From Proteiniphilum propionicum (GTDB lineage Bacteria; Bacteroidota; Bacteroidia; Bacteroidales; Dysgonomonadaceae): DNA of 64,000 bases. The notes below the pieces were generated by a model. It had not been told where the DNA came from. It ran no database searches and saw only the letters and a list, made by a program, of their open reading frames with translations. Below are positions 1 to 9,982 of this stretch, one piece after another. A program made the position numbers and the translations under genes. Location of the stretch: positions 2,037,501 through 2,101,500 of the forward strand of contig NZ_CP073586.1 of assembly GCF_022267555.1 (NCBI RefSeq), given 5' to 3'. Numbering within the stretch: the stretch's first letter is position 1; each line of letters opens with the position of its first letter.

Positions 1-45
1 TTGTAGCAAAAGATTATTAATATAATTAAAATATTGACTAATAAT

Positions 46-1131
46 ATGAAAAGGACTCCTTTTACAGATATGCATATTGCACTTGGTGCAAAGATGCACG
101 AATTCGCCGGGTATAACATGCCTATTGAATATTCAGGTATCATTGATGAGCATCAGACAGTAGTGAATGGTGTTGGTGTTTTTGATGTGTCGCATATGGG
201 TGAGTTTTGGGTGAAAGGCCCAAAAGCCTTAGAGTTTTTGCAGAAAGTGTGTAGTAACGATGCATCTGCCCTTAGGATCGGAAAGGCTCAGTACACCTGT
301 TTCGTAAATGGAAATGGAGGCATTGTTGATGACTTTATTGTTTATCATTACGAACTTGAGAAATACCTGCTGGTTGTAAATGCAGCCAATATTGAGAAAG
401 ATTGGGCTTGGTGTCAGAAACACAACACAATGGGTGCCGAACTTGAGAATGCATCAGGCCATATGGCGCAGCTGGCAGTGCAGGGACCCAGGGCAATTAA
501 TACACTGCAGAAACTGACTAATGAGGATCTGGCTGCAATACCTAATTATGCCTTTGTTAACGGTACATTTGCAGGTGTTGAGAACGTAATTATTTCAAAT
601 ACAGGCTACACAGGTGCCGGTGGATTTGAACTCTATTTCTATCCGGAACAGGGTCAGATAATTTGGGATGCCATTTTTGATGCAGGTGAAGAGTTCGGTA
701 TCAAACCCATAGGCTTGGGTGCACGCGATACATTACGCCTCGAAATGGGATATTGTCTATATGGAAACGATCTTGACGACACAACAACACCGCTACAGGC
801 AGGTTTGGGATGGATTACCAAATTTACTGACAACAAACCGTTTATTGGCAGAGAGGTGCTGGAAAAGGAGAAGTCTGAGGGAGTATCTCGTAAACTTTGT
901 TGTTTTGAACTGGTTGATAAAGGAATTCCCCGCCACGGGTACGAGATTGTTAATGCCGGGGGAGAGGTTGTAGGGAATGTGACTTCTGGAACAATGTCAC
1001 CAATGCTGAAAATTGGAATCGGTATGGGATATGTCAAGCCGGAATTGGCAAAAGCAGGTACTGATATCTATATAAAAGTTCGGAATAGAAATCTGAAGGC
1101 AACAGTGGTAAAACCGCCCTTCAGAAAATAG
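46..1131 (+). CDS. gcvT: Aminomethyltransferase (glycine cleavage system T protein)
   Basis: GcvT takes the aminomethyl group from the lipoyl H protein, transfers the methylene to tetrahydrofolate and releases ammonia. The 361-residue product matches the usual family length. Visible family features are the N-terminal [10 protein letters not shown] and FDVSHMGEF segments, the central [11 protein letters not shown] segment, and [19 protein letters not shown], followed by a C-terminal barrel containing [11 protein letters not shown] chose the ATG at 46; an in-frame TTG at 34 would add four residues. No other glycine cleavage gene is visible here. The gene is convergent with the next one, 12 bases away, and folD lies nearby, also in one-carbon metabolism. 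The assignment is secure. Confidence 0.96.
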   Translation: MKRTPFTDMHIALGAKMHEFAGYNMPIEYSGIIDEHQTVVNGVGVFDVSHMGEFWVKGPKALEFLQKVCSNDASALRIGKAQYTCFVNGNGGIVDDFIVYHYELEKYLLVVNAANIEKDWAWCQKHNTMGAELENASGHMAQLAVQGPRAINTLQKLTNEDLAAIPNYAFVNGTFAGVENVIISNTGYTGAGGFELYFYPEQGQIIWDAIFDAGEEFGIKPIGLGARDTLRLEMGYCLYGNDLDDTTTPLQAGLGWITKFTDNKPFIGREVLEKEKSEGVSRKLCCFELVDKGIPRHGYEIVNAGGEVVGNVTSGTMSPMLKIGIGMGYVKPELAKAGTDIYIKVRNRNLKATVVKPPFRK

Positions 1132-1143
1132 TAAGATTCAGTT

Positions 1144-1902
1144 TCAGACATAAATCATCTTTCGGGTCATTCCGCCATCAATGATGAAGTTTTGTCCCGT
1201 GATGAAGCTGTTTTCGGGATTCATAAGGAAGAGGACCATACGTGCAATATCCCAGGCATTGCCCACACGCCCCGAGGGATGTTGCAGGTGGTCTTCCCGG
1301 GATAACAGGGCTTGTTTGGCAACCGATTTTTTTTTGAGCGCTGAGACATCAATCCATCCCGGGCTGATTGAATTTACACGTACATTTGGTGCCAGGCTTA
1401 CTGCCATGGCATGGGTGAGAGAGAAGATGCCGCCTTTGCTGGCTGAGTAAGATTCGGTGTTGGCTTCGGACTGAAATGCCCTTGTGGAGCACATATTAAC
1501 GATAGCCCCCTTCGATTCTTCAAGATAAGGCGCAAGATACTTACTGCATAGAAACGTGCCGGTGAGGTTAGTGGCAATAGCCCTGTTCCACTCTTCAAGG
1601 GAAAGCTTATCCATTGGCTTGGAAACCTCATATACGGCATTGTTGACCAGTCCGTATGTGTTGCCAAACTTTTTTACTGCAGCCCTGATGGAGGACCTGA
1701 TGCTCACCTCATTTGAAACATCGGTAATAAAGAAATCGCAGCGACGTTTGTTGAGGTGGGGACGAAGCTCTTCCATCGCTTCGCTGTCAATATCAAATAT
1801 AGATACGGTATAGCCGTTTTTAAGCAGTTCCTGAGAAATAACTCTTCCGATGCCTTGTGCTCCTCCTGTGACTATAATATGTGGCAGTTTTGTCTGTTTC
1901 AT
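1144..1902 (-). CDS. Short-chain dehydrogenase/reductase (SDR) family oxidoreductase
   Basis: A classical cytoplasmic SDR of 252 residues. The Rossmann nucleotide-binding motif TGGAQGIG is at residues 12-19, the structural NNA motif at 88-90, and the catalytic Ser139, Tyr152 and Lys156 (YSASK) are in the normal spacing. The C-terminus ends in the usual F-ITGQ-FIIDGGM segment. Asp37 after beta-2 (SIFDID) suggests NAD(H) rather than NADP(H) preference. The substrate cannot be read from the sequence. It lies 33 bases downstream of folD in the same direction and may be cotranscribed with it. No signal peptide is present. Confidence 0.92.
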   Translation of the reverse strand: MKQTKLPHIIVTGGAQGIGRVISQELLKNGYTVSIFDIDSEAMEELRPHLNKRRCDFFITDVSNEVSIRSSIRAAVKKFGNTYGLVNNAVYEVSKPMDKLSLEEWNRAIATNLTGTFLCSKYLAPYLEESKGAIVNMCSTRAFQSEANTESYSASKGGIFSLTHAMAVSLAPNVRVNSISPGWIDVSALKKKSVAKQALLSREDHLQHPSGRVGNAWDIARMVLFLMNPENSFITGQNFIIDGGMTRKMIYV

Positions 1903-1935
1903 GCCGCAAGTAAATAAATCAGCAACAACCGGACT

Positions 1936-2817
1936 TTAACTATAAATATTCTTTTTGCCGGCCAAAAGAGTATTTTTAAGTAGCGATACTATGGTCATTG
2001 GGCCTACACCTCCGGGAACGGGAGTTATGTATGAGCATTTAGGGGCAACCTCGTTAAAGGCAACATCACCGGTGAGCTTGAACCCTGATCTGGTTTTGTT
2101 GCTTGGTACGCGAGTTGTGCCTACATCAATTACTACCACTCCCTCTTTAACCATATCCCCTTTCAGAAATTCCGGTACTCCCAGAGCAGCAATAATGATG
2201 TCGGCCTGCAGGCAAATCTCTTTGATGTTAGGAGTGCGGCTGTGGCACACAGTTACTGTACAATCGCCAGGATAGCTTTTTTGCATCATCAGCATGGATA
2301 CCGGTTTCCCGACAATATTGCTTCGTCCCAATACCACGCAGTGCTTTCCCCTTGTTTCTATATTGTATCTTCTCAGCAACTCAACTATTCCTGAGGGTGT
2401 TGCAGACAGAAAGCAGGGCATCCCCAGCGACATGCGTCCTACATTTACCGGATGAAAACCGTCTACATCTTTGCGATAATCAATTGCTTCGGTAATTTTA
2501 GTTTCCGAAATATGTTTTGGTAATGGCAGTTGCACGATAAAACCATCGATACCGGTATCGTTGTTCAGCCTGTCAACACATGCCAGAAGTTCTTCTTCGG
2601 TGACATCATCTTCGTATCGTATCAGGGTGGACTTGAATCCCACCTCTTCACACGACTTCACCTTGTTAGCCACGTAGGTTTCGCTGCCTCCGTCGTGCCC
2701 CACAAGTACCGCTGCCAGATGAGGAGTTTTACCTCCGGCCGCTTTGATAAGTGCTACCTCTTCGGCAATCTCTTTTTTTATTTGTGCCGCAACTGATTTT
2801 CCATCAATCAATTCCAT
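1936..2817 (-). CDS. folD: Bifunctional methylenetetrahydrofolate dehydrogenase/methenyltetrahydrofolate cyclohydrolase
   Basis: FolD interconverts 5,10-methylene-, 5,10-methenyl- and 10-formyl-tetrahydrofolate, supplying one-carbon units for purines and formyl-methionine. The 293 residues are full length. The folate-site Tyr48 and catalytic Lys52 (YVANK) are present, followed by VQLPLP (95-100), KDVDGFHP (116-123) and the NAD(P)-binding GRSNIVGKP (164-172). The C-terminal [10 protein letters not shown] signature is intact. The usual PCTP segment reads SATP, so the common cysteine is absent; this is a tolerated variation. The gene lies between ffh and the SDR gene on the same strand. Confidence 0.97.
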   Translation of the reverse strand: MELIDGKSVAAQIKKEIAEEVALIKAAGGKTPHLAAVLVGHDGGSETYVANKVKSCEEVGFKSTLIRYEDDVTEEELLACVDRLNNDTGIDGFIVQLPLPKHISETKITEAIDYRKDVDGFHPVNVGRMSLGMPCFLSATPSGIVELLRRYNIETRGKHCVVLGRSNIVGKPVSMLMMQKSYPGDCTVTVCHSRTPNIKEICLQADIIIAALGVPEFLKGDMVKEGVVVIDVGTTRVPSNKTRSGFKLTGDVAFNEVAPKCSYITPVPGGVGPMTIVSLLKNTLLAGKKNIYS

Positions 2818-2928
2818 AATTTGCTGTTTATTATCTTTTAGTATTAGGATGTCAGTTCTCAGCGTTCGGTTCTGAATTCTGAATTCCCGGTTTCAAGTTT
2901 TCAATTTTCTGAATTATGATTTTCAGTT

Positions 2929-4254
2929 TTATCTTCTGCGCATTTTCCTCATCGTCTGCCGTCCACCGCCCGATGTCATCATGCGCATCATCTTTCGGGT
3001 TTCATCGAACTGCTTGATAAGTTTATTTACCTCTTGAACGTTGGTGCCGCTCCCTTTGGCTATGCGGGCCCGACGGCTACCATTAAGTATTTCGGGGTTG
3101 CTGCGTTCCTGAGGTGTCATGGAACGGATAATAGCTTCAATACCCTTAAAGGCATCGTCATCAATATCCAGGTCTTTAATCTGTTTACCTACACCGGGAA
3201 TCATTGATGCAAGGTCTTTAAGGTTACCCATTTTCTTTATCTGCTGAATCTGGGCAATGAAATCGTTAAAATCGAACTGGTTTTTGGCAATCTTTTTTTG
3301 AAGGCGACGAGCCTCTTCTTCATCGTACTGCTCCTGCGCTTTCTCGACAAGCGAAACAATGTCGCCCATCCCCAGGATACGATCAGCCATACGTTCGGGA
3401 TGAAATACATCTATGGCATCAAGCTTCTCGCCGGTACCCACAAACTTAATAGGCTTGTCTACAACAGACCTGATTGAAAGAGCAGCCCCACCACGCGTAT
3501 CACCGTCAAGTTTAGTAAGAACAACGCCGCTAAAGTCGAGCCGCTGGTTAAACTCTTTGGCTGTGTTCACGGCATCCTGCCCTGTCATGGCGTCCACCAC
3601 AAAGAGAATTTCTTGAGGGTTGATTGCTTTTTTTATGGATTCTATCTCGTTCATCATCTGCTCATCAATAGCCAAACGGCCTGCGGTGTCGATGATGATA
3701 AGGTCTTTACCGTGCTGACGGGCATATTGAAGGGCATTTTGTGAAATTTTTACCGGATTCTTATTATCCTCTTCAGAATATACTGCCACTCCAATCTGTT
3801 CCCCCAGTACCTTAAGCTGTTCAATGGCAGCAGGACGGTAAACGTCACCAGCCACAAGCAACGGGCTTTTACCGCGTTTGCTTTTGAGCATGTTTGCCAG
3901 TTTGCCGGAGAAGGTGGTTTTACCCGATCCCTGCAACCCCGACATTAGAATTATTGCCGGGCTACCTTTTATATTAATATCAACAGCAGAGCTACCCATA
4001 AGGGTTGCCAGCTCATCATGAACAATCTTTACCATCATCTGCTCGGGCTTCACGGCGTTTAGTACGTCTTGCCCGAGTGCCTTCTGTTTAACGGTTTCAG
4101 TAAACTCCTTCGCTGTTTTATAGTTTACGTCTGCATCGAGCAAAGCACGGCGTACCTCCTTAAGGGTTTCGGCAACGTTTATTTCGGTAATCTTGCCCTG
4201 GCCTTTCAATATTTTAAACGACCTCTCGAGTCTTTCGCTTAAATTCTCAAACAT
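2929..4254 (-). CDS. ffh: Signal recognition particle protein Ffh (SRP54 GTPase)
   Basis: Ffh binds SRP RNA and signal sequences of nascent membrane and secreted proteins and docks with FtsY at the membrane. The 441 residues show an N-terminal helical bundle, then the GTPase G domain: P-loop GLQGSGKTT at 106-114, DTAGR at 189-193 and TKLDGD at 247-252. A methionine-rich M domain follows from about residue 300, ending in a run of Met and basic residues (MMRMM and MRKMRRR near the C-terminus), typical of the RNA- and signal-binding face. The 111 bases to folD are low-complexity, built of short TTTTCA/TTCTGAA-like words. Confidence 0.98.
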   Translation of the reverse strand: MFENLSERLERSFKILKGQGKITEINVAETLKEVRRALLDADVNYKTAKEFTETVKQKALGQDVLNAVKPEQMMVKIVHDELATLMGSSAVDINIKGSPAIILMSGLQGSGKTTFSGKLANMLKSKRGKSPLLVAGDVYRPAAIEQLKVLGEQIGVAVYSEEDNKNPVKISQNALQYARQHGKDLIIIDTAGRLAIDEQMMNEIESIKKAINPQEILFVVDAMTGQDAVNTAKEFNQRLDFSGVVLTKLDGDTRGGAALSIRSVVDKPIKFVGTGEKLDAIDVFHPERMADRILGMGDIVSLVEKAQEQYDEEEARRLQKKIAKNQFDFNDFIAQIQQIKKMGNLKDLASMIPGVGKQIKDLDIDDDAFKGIEAIIRSMTPQERSNPEILNGSRRARIAKGSGTNVQEVNKLIKQFDETRKMMRMMTSGGGRQTMRKMRRR

Positions 4255-4454
4255 AATTTTTAGTTTTAATTCACTTCACGGACACAATGTGCGCAAAAGC
4301 GGAGGTCAATCCGAAAAAAGGCACAGTGTGAAAACGATTCATTGTATGGATGATAATAAATGATTATAAGTGATGAAACATTTCACTATTTTGAATACAA
4401 AGATAATGAAAAAAGGTTTACCCTGAAAAAGTGAAAGTGTACATTTAAAATAAC

Positions 4455-4462
4455 TATATTTG
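4455..4462 (+). promoter_or_regulatory. Candidate Bacteroidetes -7 promoter element for the cation transporter gene
   Basis: TATATTTG matches the Bacteroidetes -7 consensus TAnnTTTG and lies about 90 bases upstream of the ATG at 4551. No convincing -33 TTTG box is seen at the normal distance, so this is only a candidate. The rest of the 296-base gap between ffh and this gene (4255-4550) is AT-rich and shows no other feature. Confidence 0.35.
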
Positions 4463-4550
4463 TTCCGGAATTATGACTTTCTCCCCTCAACGACAGAAGA
4501 GTGGCATCGGCCCCTTCTAATAATTGAGTGGACTGAATACTTTAACAAAA

Positions 4551-5495
4551 ATGAATGTAAAAAAAGCAAACAAGCTGCAAAATTTTATTTATCTATCTAT
4601 TACCGCGGCAATAGTGACGATAGTGTTGAAATTTTACGCCTACTATATAACCGGATCAATGGGTTTTTTGTCGGATTCGTTGGAATCATTCGTTAACCTG
4701 TTTGCGGCTATTTTTGCCCTGATTATGTTAAACCTGTCTCAGAAACCTGCCGACGATGGACACGATTACGGGCACAGTAAAGCAGAGTATTTTTCCAGTG
4801 CTGCCGAGGGAGCCTTAATTCTTGTTGCAGCCTTTAGCATTATATGGAGCGCCATCAACCGTATTATTAATCCAAGACCGCTGGAAAATATTAACACCGG
4901 GTTGCTGTTTTCTTTTTTGGCATCACTGGTTAATCTGTTGGTGGGGATCGTATTAATTAAAAATGGGAAAAAAAACAAATCATTGCTTCTTGAAGCTGAT
5001 GGTAGACATCTTATGACCGATGTATGGACCTCGGTAGGGGTTATTCTGGGGATCATCGTGGTTAAATATACCGGGTGGCTCATTATCGACCCTGTAATTG
5101 CCATACTGGTAGCTATAAACATTATTTATACCGGATATATTCTGATCAGCCGTTCAGCCAGCGGTTTGATGGATGCGGCAATACCCGAGGATGATCTGAA
5201 GAAAGTAATCATCTATCTTGAATCATTGAAAGATAAACAGATTGAATACCATTCACTTCTGACACGGGCCGCAGGTCAACGAAAATTTATCTCAATGCAT
5301 CTGTTGGTCCCGGGAGAATGGACTGTAAAAAAGGGGCACGATTGTGCCGATGATATTGAAGAGGCTATTGTTGAAATGTTTGACGAGCCGGTTACCGTTT
5401 CAACCCATATCGAACCTGTGGAAGATCCGGCCTCGTTAAAGGATATCGGCATCGATCGTCAGAAGCGCCACAAGGGCCAGCAAGTTACCCCGTAG
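4551..5495 (+). CDS. Cation diffusion facilitator family transporter
   Basis: A 314-residue inner-membrane CDF (cation efflux) protein that should export a divalent metal in exchange for protons. The HDYGHSKAEY segment (71-80) is the family signature, and the TM5 half of the metal site is present as Asp150, His153 and Asp157. In TM2 the usual (H/D)xxxD pair reads Glu45...Asn49, so the transport site is not canonical and the metal cannot be inferred. A cytoplasmic C-terminal domain follows (HSLLTRAAG to THIEPVED), the usual dimerisation fold. I chose the ATG at 4551; an in-frame TTG at 4524 would add nine residues. The gene is convergent with the V-ATPase operon. Confidence 0.93.
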   Translation: MNVKKANKLQNFIYLSITAAIVTIVLKFYAYYITGSMGFLSDSLESFVNLFAAIFALIMLNLSQKPADDGHDYGHSKAEYFSSAAEGALILVAAFSIIWSAINRIINPRPLENINTGLLFSFLASLVNLLVGIVLIKNGKKNKSLLLEADGRHLMTDVWTSVGVILGIIVVKYTGWLIIDPVIAILVAINIIYTGYILISRSASGLMDAAIPEDDLKKVIIYLESLKDKQIEYHSLLTRAAGQRKFISMHLLVPGEWTVKKGHDCADDIEEAIVEMFDEPVTVSTHIEPVEDPASLKDIGIDRQKRHKGQQVTP

Positions 5496-5547
5496 TATCG
5501 GCATCTATAAACAGAATCCATGCAAGGGCCGGCTAATAAAATAAAAA

Positions 5548-5576
5548 ACCCGGAAGTTATTTAATAACTTCCGGGT
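5548..5576 (-). terminator. Rho-independent terminator of the V-type ATPase operon
   Basis: A perfect 13-base-pair inverted repeat (arms 5548-5560 and 5564-5576) with a 3-base loop. Read on the minus strand it is followed by TTTTTTATTTTATT, a good U-tract. On the plus strand no T-run follows, so it should act on the V-ATPase transcript, about 160 bases after the last stop codon. Confidence 0.8.
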
Positions 5577-5733
5577 GCCTCCCGGCCAAGGCTGATTTCT
5601 TCAATTCCGTGGCTTTTATTATTCTGAAAAATGAATATAACAGAATGCTCGCAGCAATTTTTTTTACTTGCATTGCAAAGCAGAAAGCTTATCAAACTCA
5701 ACAAATTATGCCGTTTGCTTATTGATGAATATG

Positions 5734-6195
<462 letters not shown>

Positions 6196-6235
6196 TCAGT
6201 TGTTTTTTAATTTATATGTTGTTTTATTGATATTT

Positions 6236-8053
6236 TTAATTTTTAAAGGGGTTGTATTTTTTCCCGCCTCCTGTAAACTCAGAGTTGTTGTAAAATTCAA
6301 CAAACGTAAGCCGCAAGGGATGTACAAATGCTCCGAGTGCGTTCATGAATATGGTTATGGCGTGTCCGATAACGAAGATAAGGACAGTTACTACCGGTCC
6401 TAAGATAGCTTTATCGGGACTCATTCCGGTAGCAAGGCTTGTGAATACACTTGCCAGAATGCCTCCCGACAGCCCCAGCGCGAAAAGGCGTACATAAGAT
6501 AAAACATCTCCCAGCAATCCGGTGGCCATATTGTATGTATCCCATAAAGACAGCCCAATATTTACGAAAATATTCTTTCCGGGAGAGTTAAAGAATATAA
6601 TAGGTATTGCAGATGACATCATAACAATATTATGTGCAGTACCACCCATTTGCAAAAAATTCGGGAACAGATAAGCTACGATTATACTCAGTAGTAGTGT
6701 AAACCAACCTATTGTAGATACAGCATAGGGAAAACCGAACTGTTTTATCCGGTTTATACATTTCATGACCATGCCAAACATAATCTGAATTATTCCTAGA
6801 ACGAGTGAGAGAATAAACATTTGTGAATTGTCAAAAAAGATCTGATCTTTCATATTCCGGAAGAACGGAGCGTTGATATCATAAATGTTATAACCGAAAA
6901 AACCACCGGTAAGCAGGCCGCATACCATTGTGGAGGCACCCAGTATCTGTACAAGAGTCATGATGCCTTTAAGTGATTTTTCTATTTTGTCCTTTTTCAG
7001 AATTTTTATAAGTGTTCCCAAGATAAAGAGGAAAGCACCATAACCTATGTCACCCAGCGCCAATCCGAAAAAAATCATGTAAAACGGCGCAAAGAAAGGA
7101 GTCAGGTCCACCTCATTATACTTTGGCATCATATAGAGTTCGGCAATAGGCTCGAACATACGAGAAAATCTATTGTTTTTGAACTTAATTGGCACATCGT
7201 CTCCGGGCAATGGATCAGAAGTTTCAAAATATACACTTTCTTTGGCAAGGTAGCCGGTGATCTCTTTAACATTGTCTTCCGGAGCCCAGCCCTGCAGCAG
7301 TATTATTTTGTTGTCAGCCACAGGAGTGGAGCTTTGAACAGCCTTGGTAAATACAATTTTATCTTCAAGCTTCTTTATTGCACCCTTCACCGATGGCAGG
7401 TCGTCAGACATCTTTTCAAGTGCTTCATCCTGATGCCTGATCTTCTCCTTAATAGACTCTATCAGCTTGTTTAGCGATTCCAATGACACATCTGGCATCT
7501 TAACCTCTTCAATGTTAAGTAGTTCTGCCATATTATTATTTTTTGTCACCGTAACAAAATAGGTCCTTGAAGACTCTTTATTTATGACAACTGCATCGTA
7601 AAGTGTTTCCCACTCCTTATCATATTGATTGTCCGGAGCAATGAAGAAGTTGATCCGGTATCCGGCTCTCTCAAGTTTTTTAATATTTTCCGGATCAAAG
7701 TTACCCCATGGTTTCAGTAAGTTGCTCTCTTTTATACTGACCTGGAGCTGCTGGTTGAGTGACGACTTGAAGTTCTCTATCTTCTCTATCTCTTCAGGGA
7801 TTCGTTGGCCGAGTTCGATATCCGGCTCATTGAAAGAATCTTCATTGTTATTATCTCTATATCTTTTCAGAGTCTTTACTGCTCCTTCAAGTTGTTTTAA
7901 TTTAGAAGTGTATGGATAGAGTTCTTCTTCGTCAAGTTCAGTCCGGTCCTGTTCTACAATATGGATCATTCCCAAATTGCGCAGTTCTATTAGGAACTGT
8001 TCATAATCTTTATGGAAAGCCAAAAAGATAAATTTTTTCATTTTTGCTACCAT
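6236..8053 (-). CDS. ntpI: V-type ATPase subunit I (stator membrane subunit a)
   Basis: The 605-residue subunit I forms the ion half-channels and part of the peripheral stalk. The N-terminal half (to about residue 320) is soluble and rich in coiled coil. The C-terminal half has about seven to eight membrane helices. The essential channel arginine is Arg522 in LSYVRLFALGL, and a second conserved arginine lies in VHPLRLTFVEFY near the C-terminus. The ATG at 8053 overlaps the end of the subunit D gene by seven bases, suggesting translational coupling. An internal ATG four codons later is also possible. Confidence 0.96.
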   Translation of the reverse strand: MVAKMKKFIFLAFHKDYEQFLIELRNLGMIHIVEQDRTELDEEELYPYTSKLKQLEGAVKTLKRYRDNNNEDSFNEPDIELGQRIPEEIEKIENFKSSLNQQLQVSIKESNLLKPWGNFDPENIKKLERAGYRINFFIAPDNQYDKEWETLYDAVVINKESSRTYFVTVTKNNNMAELLNIEEVKMPDVSLESLNKLIESIKEKIRHQDEALEKMSDDLPSVKGAIKKLEDKIVFTKAVQSSTPVADNKIILLQGWAPEDNVKEITGYLAKESVYFETSDPLPGDDVPIKFKNNRFSRMFEPIAELYMMPKYNEVDLTPFFAPFYMIFFGLALGDIGYGAFLFILGTLIKILKKDKIEKSLKGIMTLVQILGASTMVCGLLTGGFFGYNIYDINAPFFRNMKDQIFFDNSQMFILSLVLGIIQIMFGMVMKCINRIKQFGFPYAVSTIGWFTLLLSIIVAYLFPNFLQMGGTAHNIVMMSSAIPIIFFNSPGKNIFVNIGLSLWDTYNMATGLLGDVLSYVRLFALGLSGGILASVFTSLATGMSPDKAILGPVVTVLIFVIGHAITIFMNALGAFVHPLRLTFVEFYNNSEFTGGGKKYNPFKN

Positions 8054-8661
8054 ATTTCTTCTCCTTTCTCCCTTTTTCTTTCCTGTTGAGAACGCATAAT
8101 CTTTTGTGATGATTTGGAGAGATTCTCCTCATCTTCAAGGTAACGTTTGATTTTCAAAATCGCTTCCTGATATCCCGGTATCTGTACCTTCTCGAATAGG
8201 TTCACTTTTTGGGTTGTTTTCTTCCTTGCATGTTCAAGGCGATTGAGCCTGATTTCATGAAAATCGCGGCGAATAGCTGTCTCGGCAAGCTCTTCAAGAG
8301 TTTTCACCCCGTCGAGAAACCATTTCGGGCGGCTGAACAGGCTGAACTGTTTGATTTCGAAATCAACACTGTCAAGCATGGGAATCAGCACTCCCGCAAT
8401 TTTCCTCTTCGAAAGATGCACATCTTTAACACTTATCAGGCTGGGATCGAATTCAATCCACATTCCCATCATCTTCTTGTATGAAATCACCTTTGCCTCA
8501 AGATCTTTTTCAAGCAATTTGATTTCATCTTTGGCTCTTTTTACCTCCGTCCGAAGTGCTGTCTCCTTATTCTGCAAGGTGGGAAGTGCCCTCTCACGTA
8601 CAGTCAGTTGTTTTTCAAGCAGCTGACGGGAAGTTTTATTATATTGAAATTTAATAGCCAT
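8047..8661 (-). CDS. ntpD: V-type ATPase subunit D (central stalk)
   Basis: Subunit D is the coiled-coil shaft that turns inside the A3B3 head. The 204 residues begin with the family-typical FQYNKTSRQLLEKQL and contain long heptad-rich helices at both ends, with a shorter central section. The product is of normal length. The gene starts three bases after the subunit B stop codon and overlaps subunit I. No separate subunit F gene, the usual partner of D in the central stalk, is present anywhere in this operon. Confidence 0.95.
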   Translation of the reverse strand: MAIKFQYNKTSRQLLEKQLTVRERALPTLQNKETALRTEVKRAKDEIKLLEKDLEAKVISYKKMMGMWIEFDPSLISVKDVHLSKRKIAGVLIPMLDSVDFEIKQFSLFSRPKWFLDGVKTLEELAETAIRRDFHEIRLNRLEHARKKTTQKVNLFEKVQIPGYQEAILKIKRYLEDEENLSKSSQKIMRSQQERKREKGEEIW

Positions 8662-8664
8662 TTT

Positions 8665-9978
8665 TTATTTCCAATACTTATCCACTAACTCTTGTTTCAT
8701 ATTAACCTCGGTTGGTTTGAAGTATTTTGAAAGCAGCTCCCAAGTTTTATCAAGCATCTCCACCGTATTCAGATTTACGTTTATAGCAAGTATGTATTCT
8801 GAATAATCTTTCGCGAACGACAATGTCCGCTGATCATAATCGGTCAGATCGAAGCCGTTTTCCAGTTTGGTTTTAGCATTTGCAGCGTCGGCATAAAGTC
8901 TTACTGCTGCATTCATCAATTGCGGATGATCGTCCCTCGTTTTCTTGCCCTGTACAAGTTGTTTTAGTCGCGAGAGAGAGCGGAATGGATCAACAATAAC
9001 CTTTCCCACATCGCTGTCGAGGCGCAGGAAGAGTTGTCCCTCAGTAATATATCCCGTATTATCAGGGACTGCGTGAGTAATATCACCTCCTGAAAGTGTG
9101 GTAACTGCAATAATGGTTATAGAGCCTCCTGAAGGGAACTGGGCCGCTTTCTCGTATATTTTGGCCAGGTCGGAGTATAGCGATCCGGGCATTGAATCCT
9201 TCGACGGGATCTGATCCATGCGGTTTGACACAATAGATAGAGCATCGGCATATGAGGTCATATCTGTAAGCAGCACCAGCACCTTCTCGTTTTTATCGAC
9301 TGCGAAATATTCAGCTGCCGTCAATGCCATATCTGGTACCAGGAGCCGTTCTACAGCAGGGTCTTCGGTGGTGTTCATAAAAGAGATGATCCGGTTTAAT
9401 GCACCAGCGTTACTGAATACATTCTTGAAGTAAAGGTAGTCATCGTTTGTCATCCCCATCCCCCCCAGAATAATCTTGTCGGTCTCTGCACGAAGGGCCA
9501 CTGTAGCCATTACCTGGTTGAACGGTTGGTCAGGATCGGCAAAGAAAGGTATCTTCTGTCCCGATACAAGCGTATTGTTCAGGTCTATACCTGAAATTCC
9601 CGTTGCTATAAGCTCCGAAGGTTGTTTCCTTCTTACAGGGTTAACAGAAGGGCCACCGATGGGACGCTCTTCACCTTCGGGTACCGGGCCGCCGTCTATG
9701 GGATCACCGTAAGCATTGAAAAAACGGCCTGCAAGTTGATCGCTTACCTTAAGAGAGGGTGATTTTCCCATGAAAATCACTTCGGCATTGGTTGATATAC
9801 CTTCGGTACCCCCAAAAATCTGCAGAGTAACCTCGTCGCCCATTATTTTTACTACCTGTGCCAGTCGCCCTTCCACTGTAGCCAGTTCATCATAACCTAC
9901 ATTGGTTGCTCTCACAGAGCAGGTGGCTTTCGTGATTTGGGTAATTTGCGTATATATTTTCTGAAATGCTTTTGCCAT
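8665..9978 (-). CDS. ntpB: V-type ATPase subunit B (non-catalytic)
   Basis: The 437-residue B subunit alternates with A in the hexameric head. It has the family fold but no Walker A motif; the corresponding segment reads SGQKIPFFADPDQPFNQ, as expected for a regulatory subunit. Other family features are GRFFNAYGDPIDGGP (the hinge after the N-terminal barrel), LTDMTSYADALS and the GSITIIAVTTLSGGDITHAVPD region, each shown here only as landmarks. It begins four bases after subunit A, and the spacing through the operon is uniformly tight. Confidence 0.96.
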   Translation of the reverse strand: MAKAFQKIYTQITQITKATCSVRATNVGYDELATVEGRLAQVVKIMGDEVTLQIFGGTEGISTNAEVIFMGKSPSLKVSDQLAGRFFNAYGDPIDGGPVPEGEERPIGGPSVNPVRRKQPSELIATGISGIDLNNTLVSGQKIPFFADPDQPFNQVMATVALRAETDKIILGGMGMTNDDYLYFKNVFSNAGALNRIISFMNTTEDPAVERLLVPDMALTAAEYFAVDKNEKVLVLLTDMTSYADALSIVSNRMDQIPSKDSMPGSLYSDLAKIYEKAAQFPSGGSITIIAVTTLSGGDITHAVPDNTGYITEGQLFLRLDSDVGKVIVDPFRSLSRLKQLVQGKKTRDDHPQLMNAAVRLYADAANAKTKLENGFDLTDYDQRTLSFAKDYSEYILAINVNLNTVEMLDKTWELLSKYFKPTEVNMKQELVDKYWK

Positions 9979-9982
9979 AACT

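Noticed and set aside
2818-2928. Possible small RNA or attenuator between ffh and folD
   Set aside because: The sequence is low-complexity TTTTCA/TTCTGAA words without a stable hairpin or T-run; no support.
4460-4696. 78-codon plus-strand open frame overlapping the start of the cation transporter
   Set aside because: Out of frame with the CDF gene, which has strong family motifs from its ATG at 4551.
5577-5733. tRNA or structured RNA in the gap after the V-ATPase operon
   Set aside because: No cloverleaf or conserved RNA motif could be drawn; only the terminator hairpin next to it is convincing.
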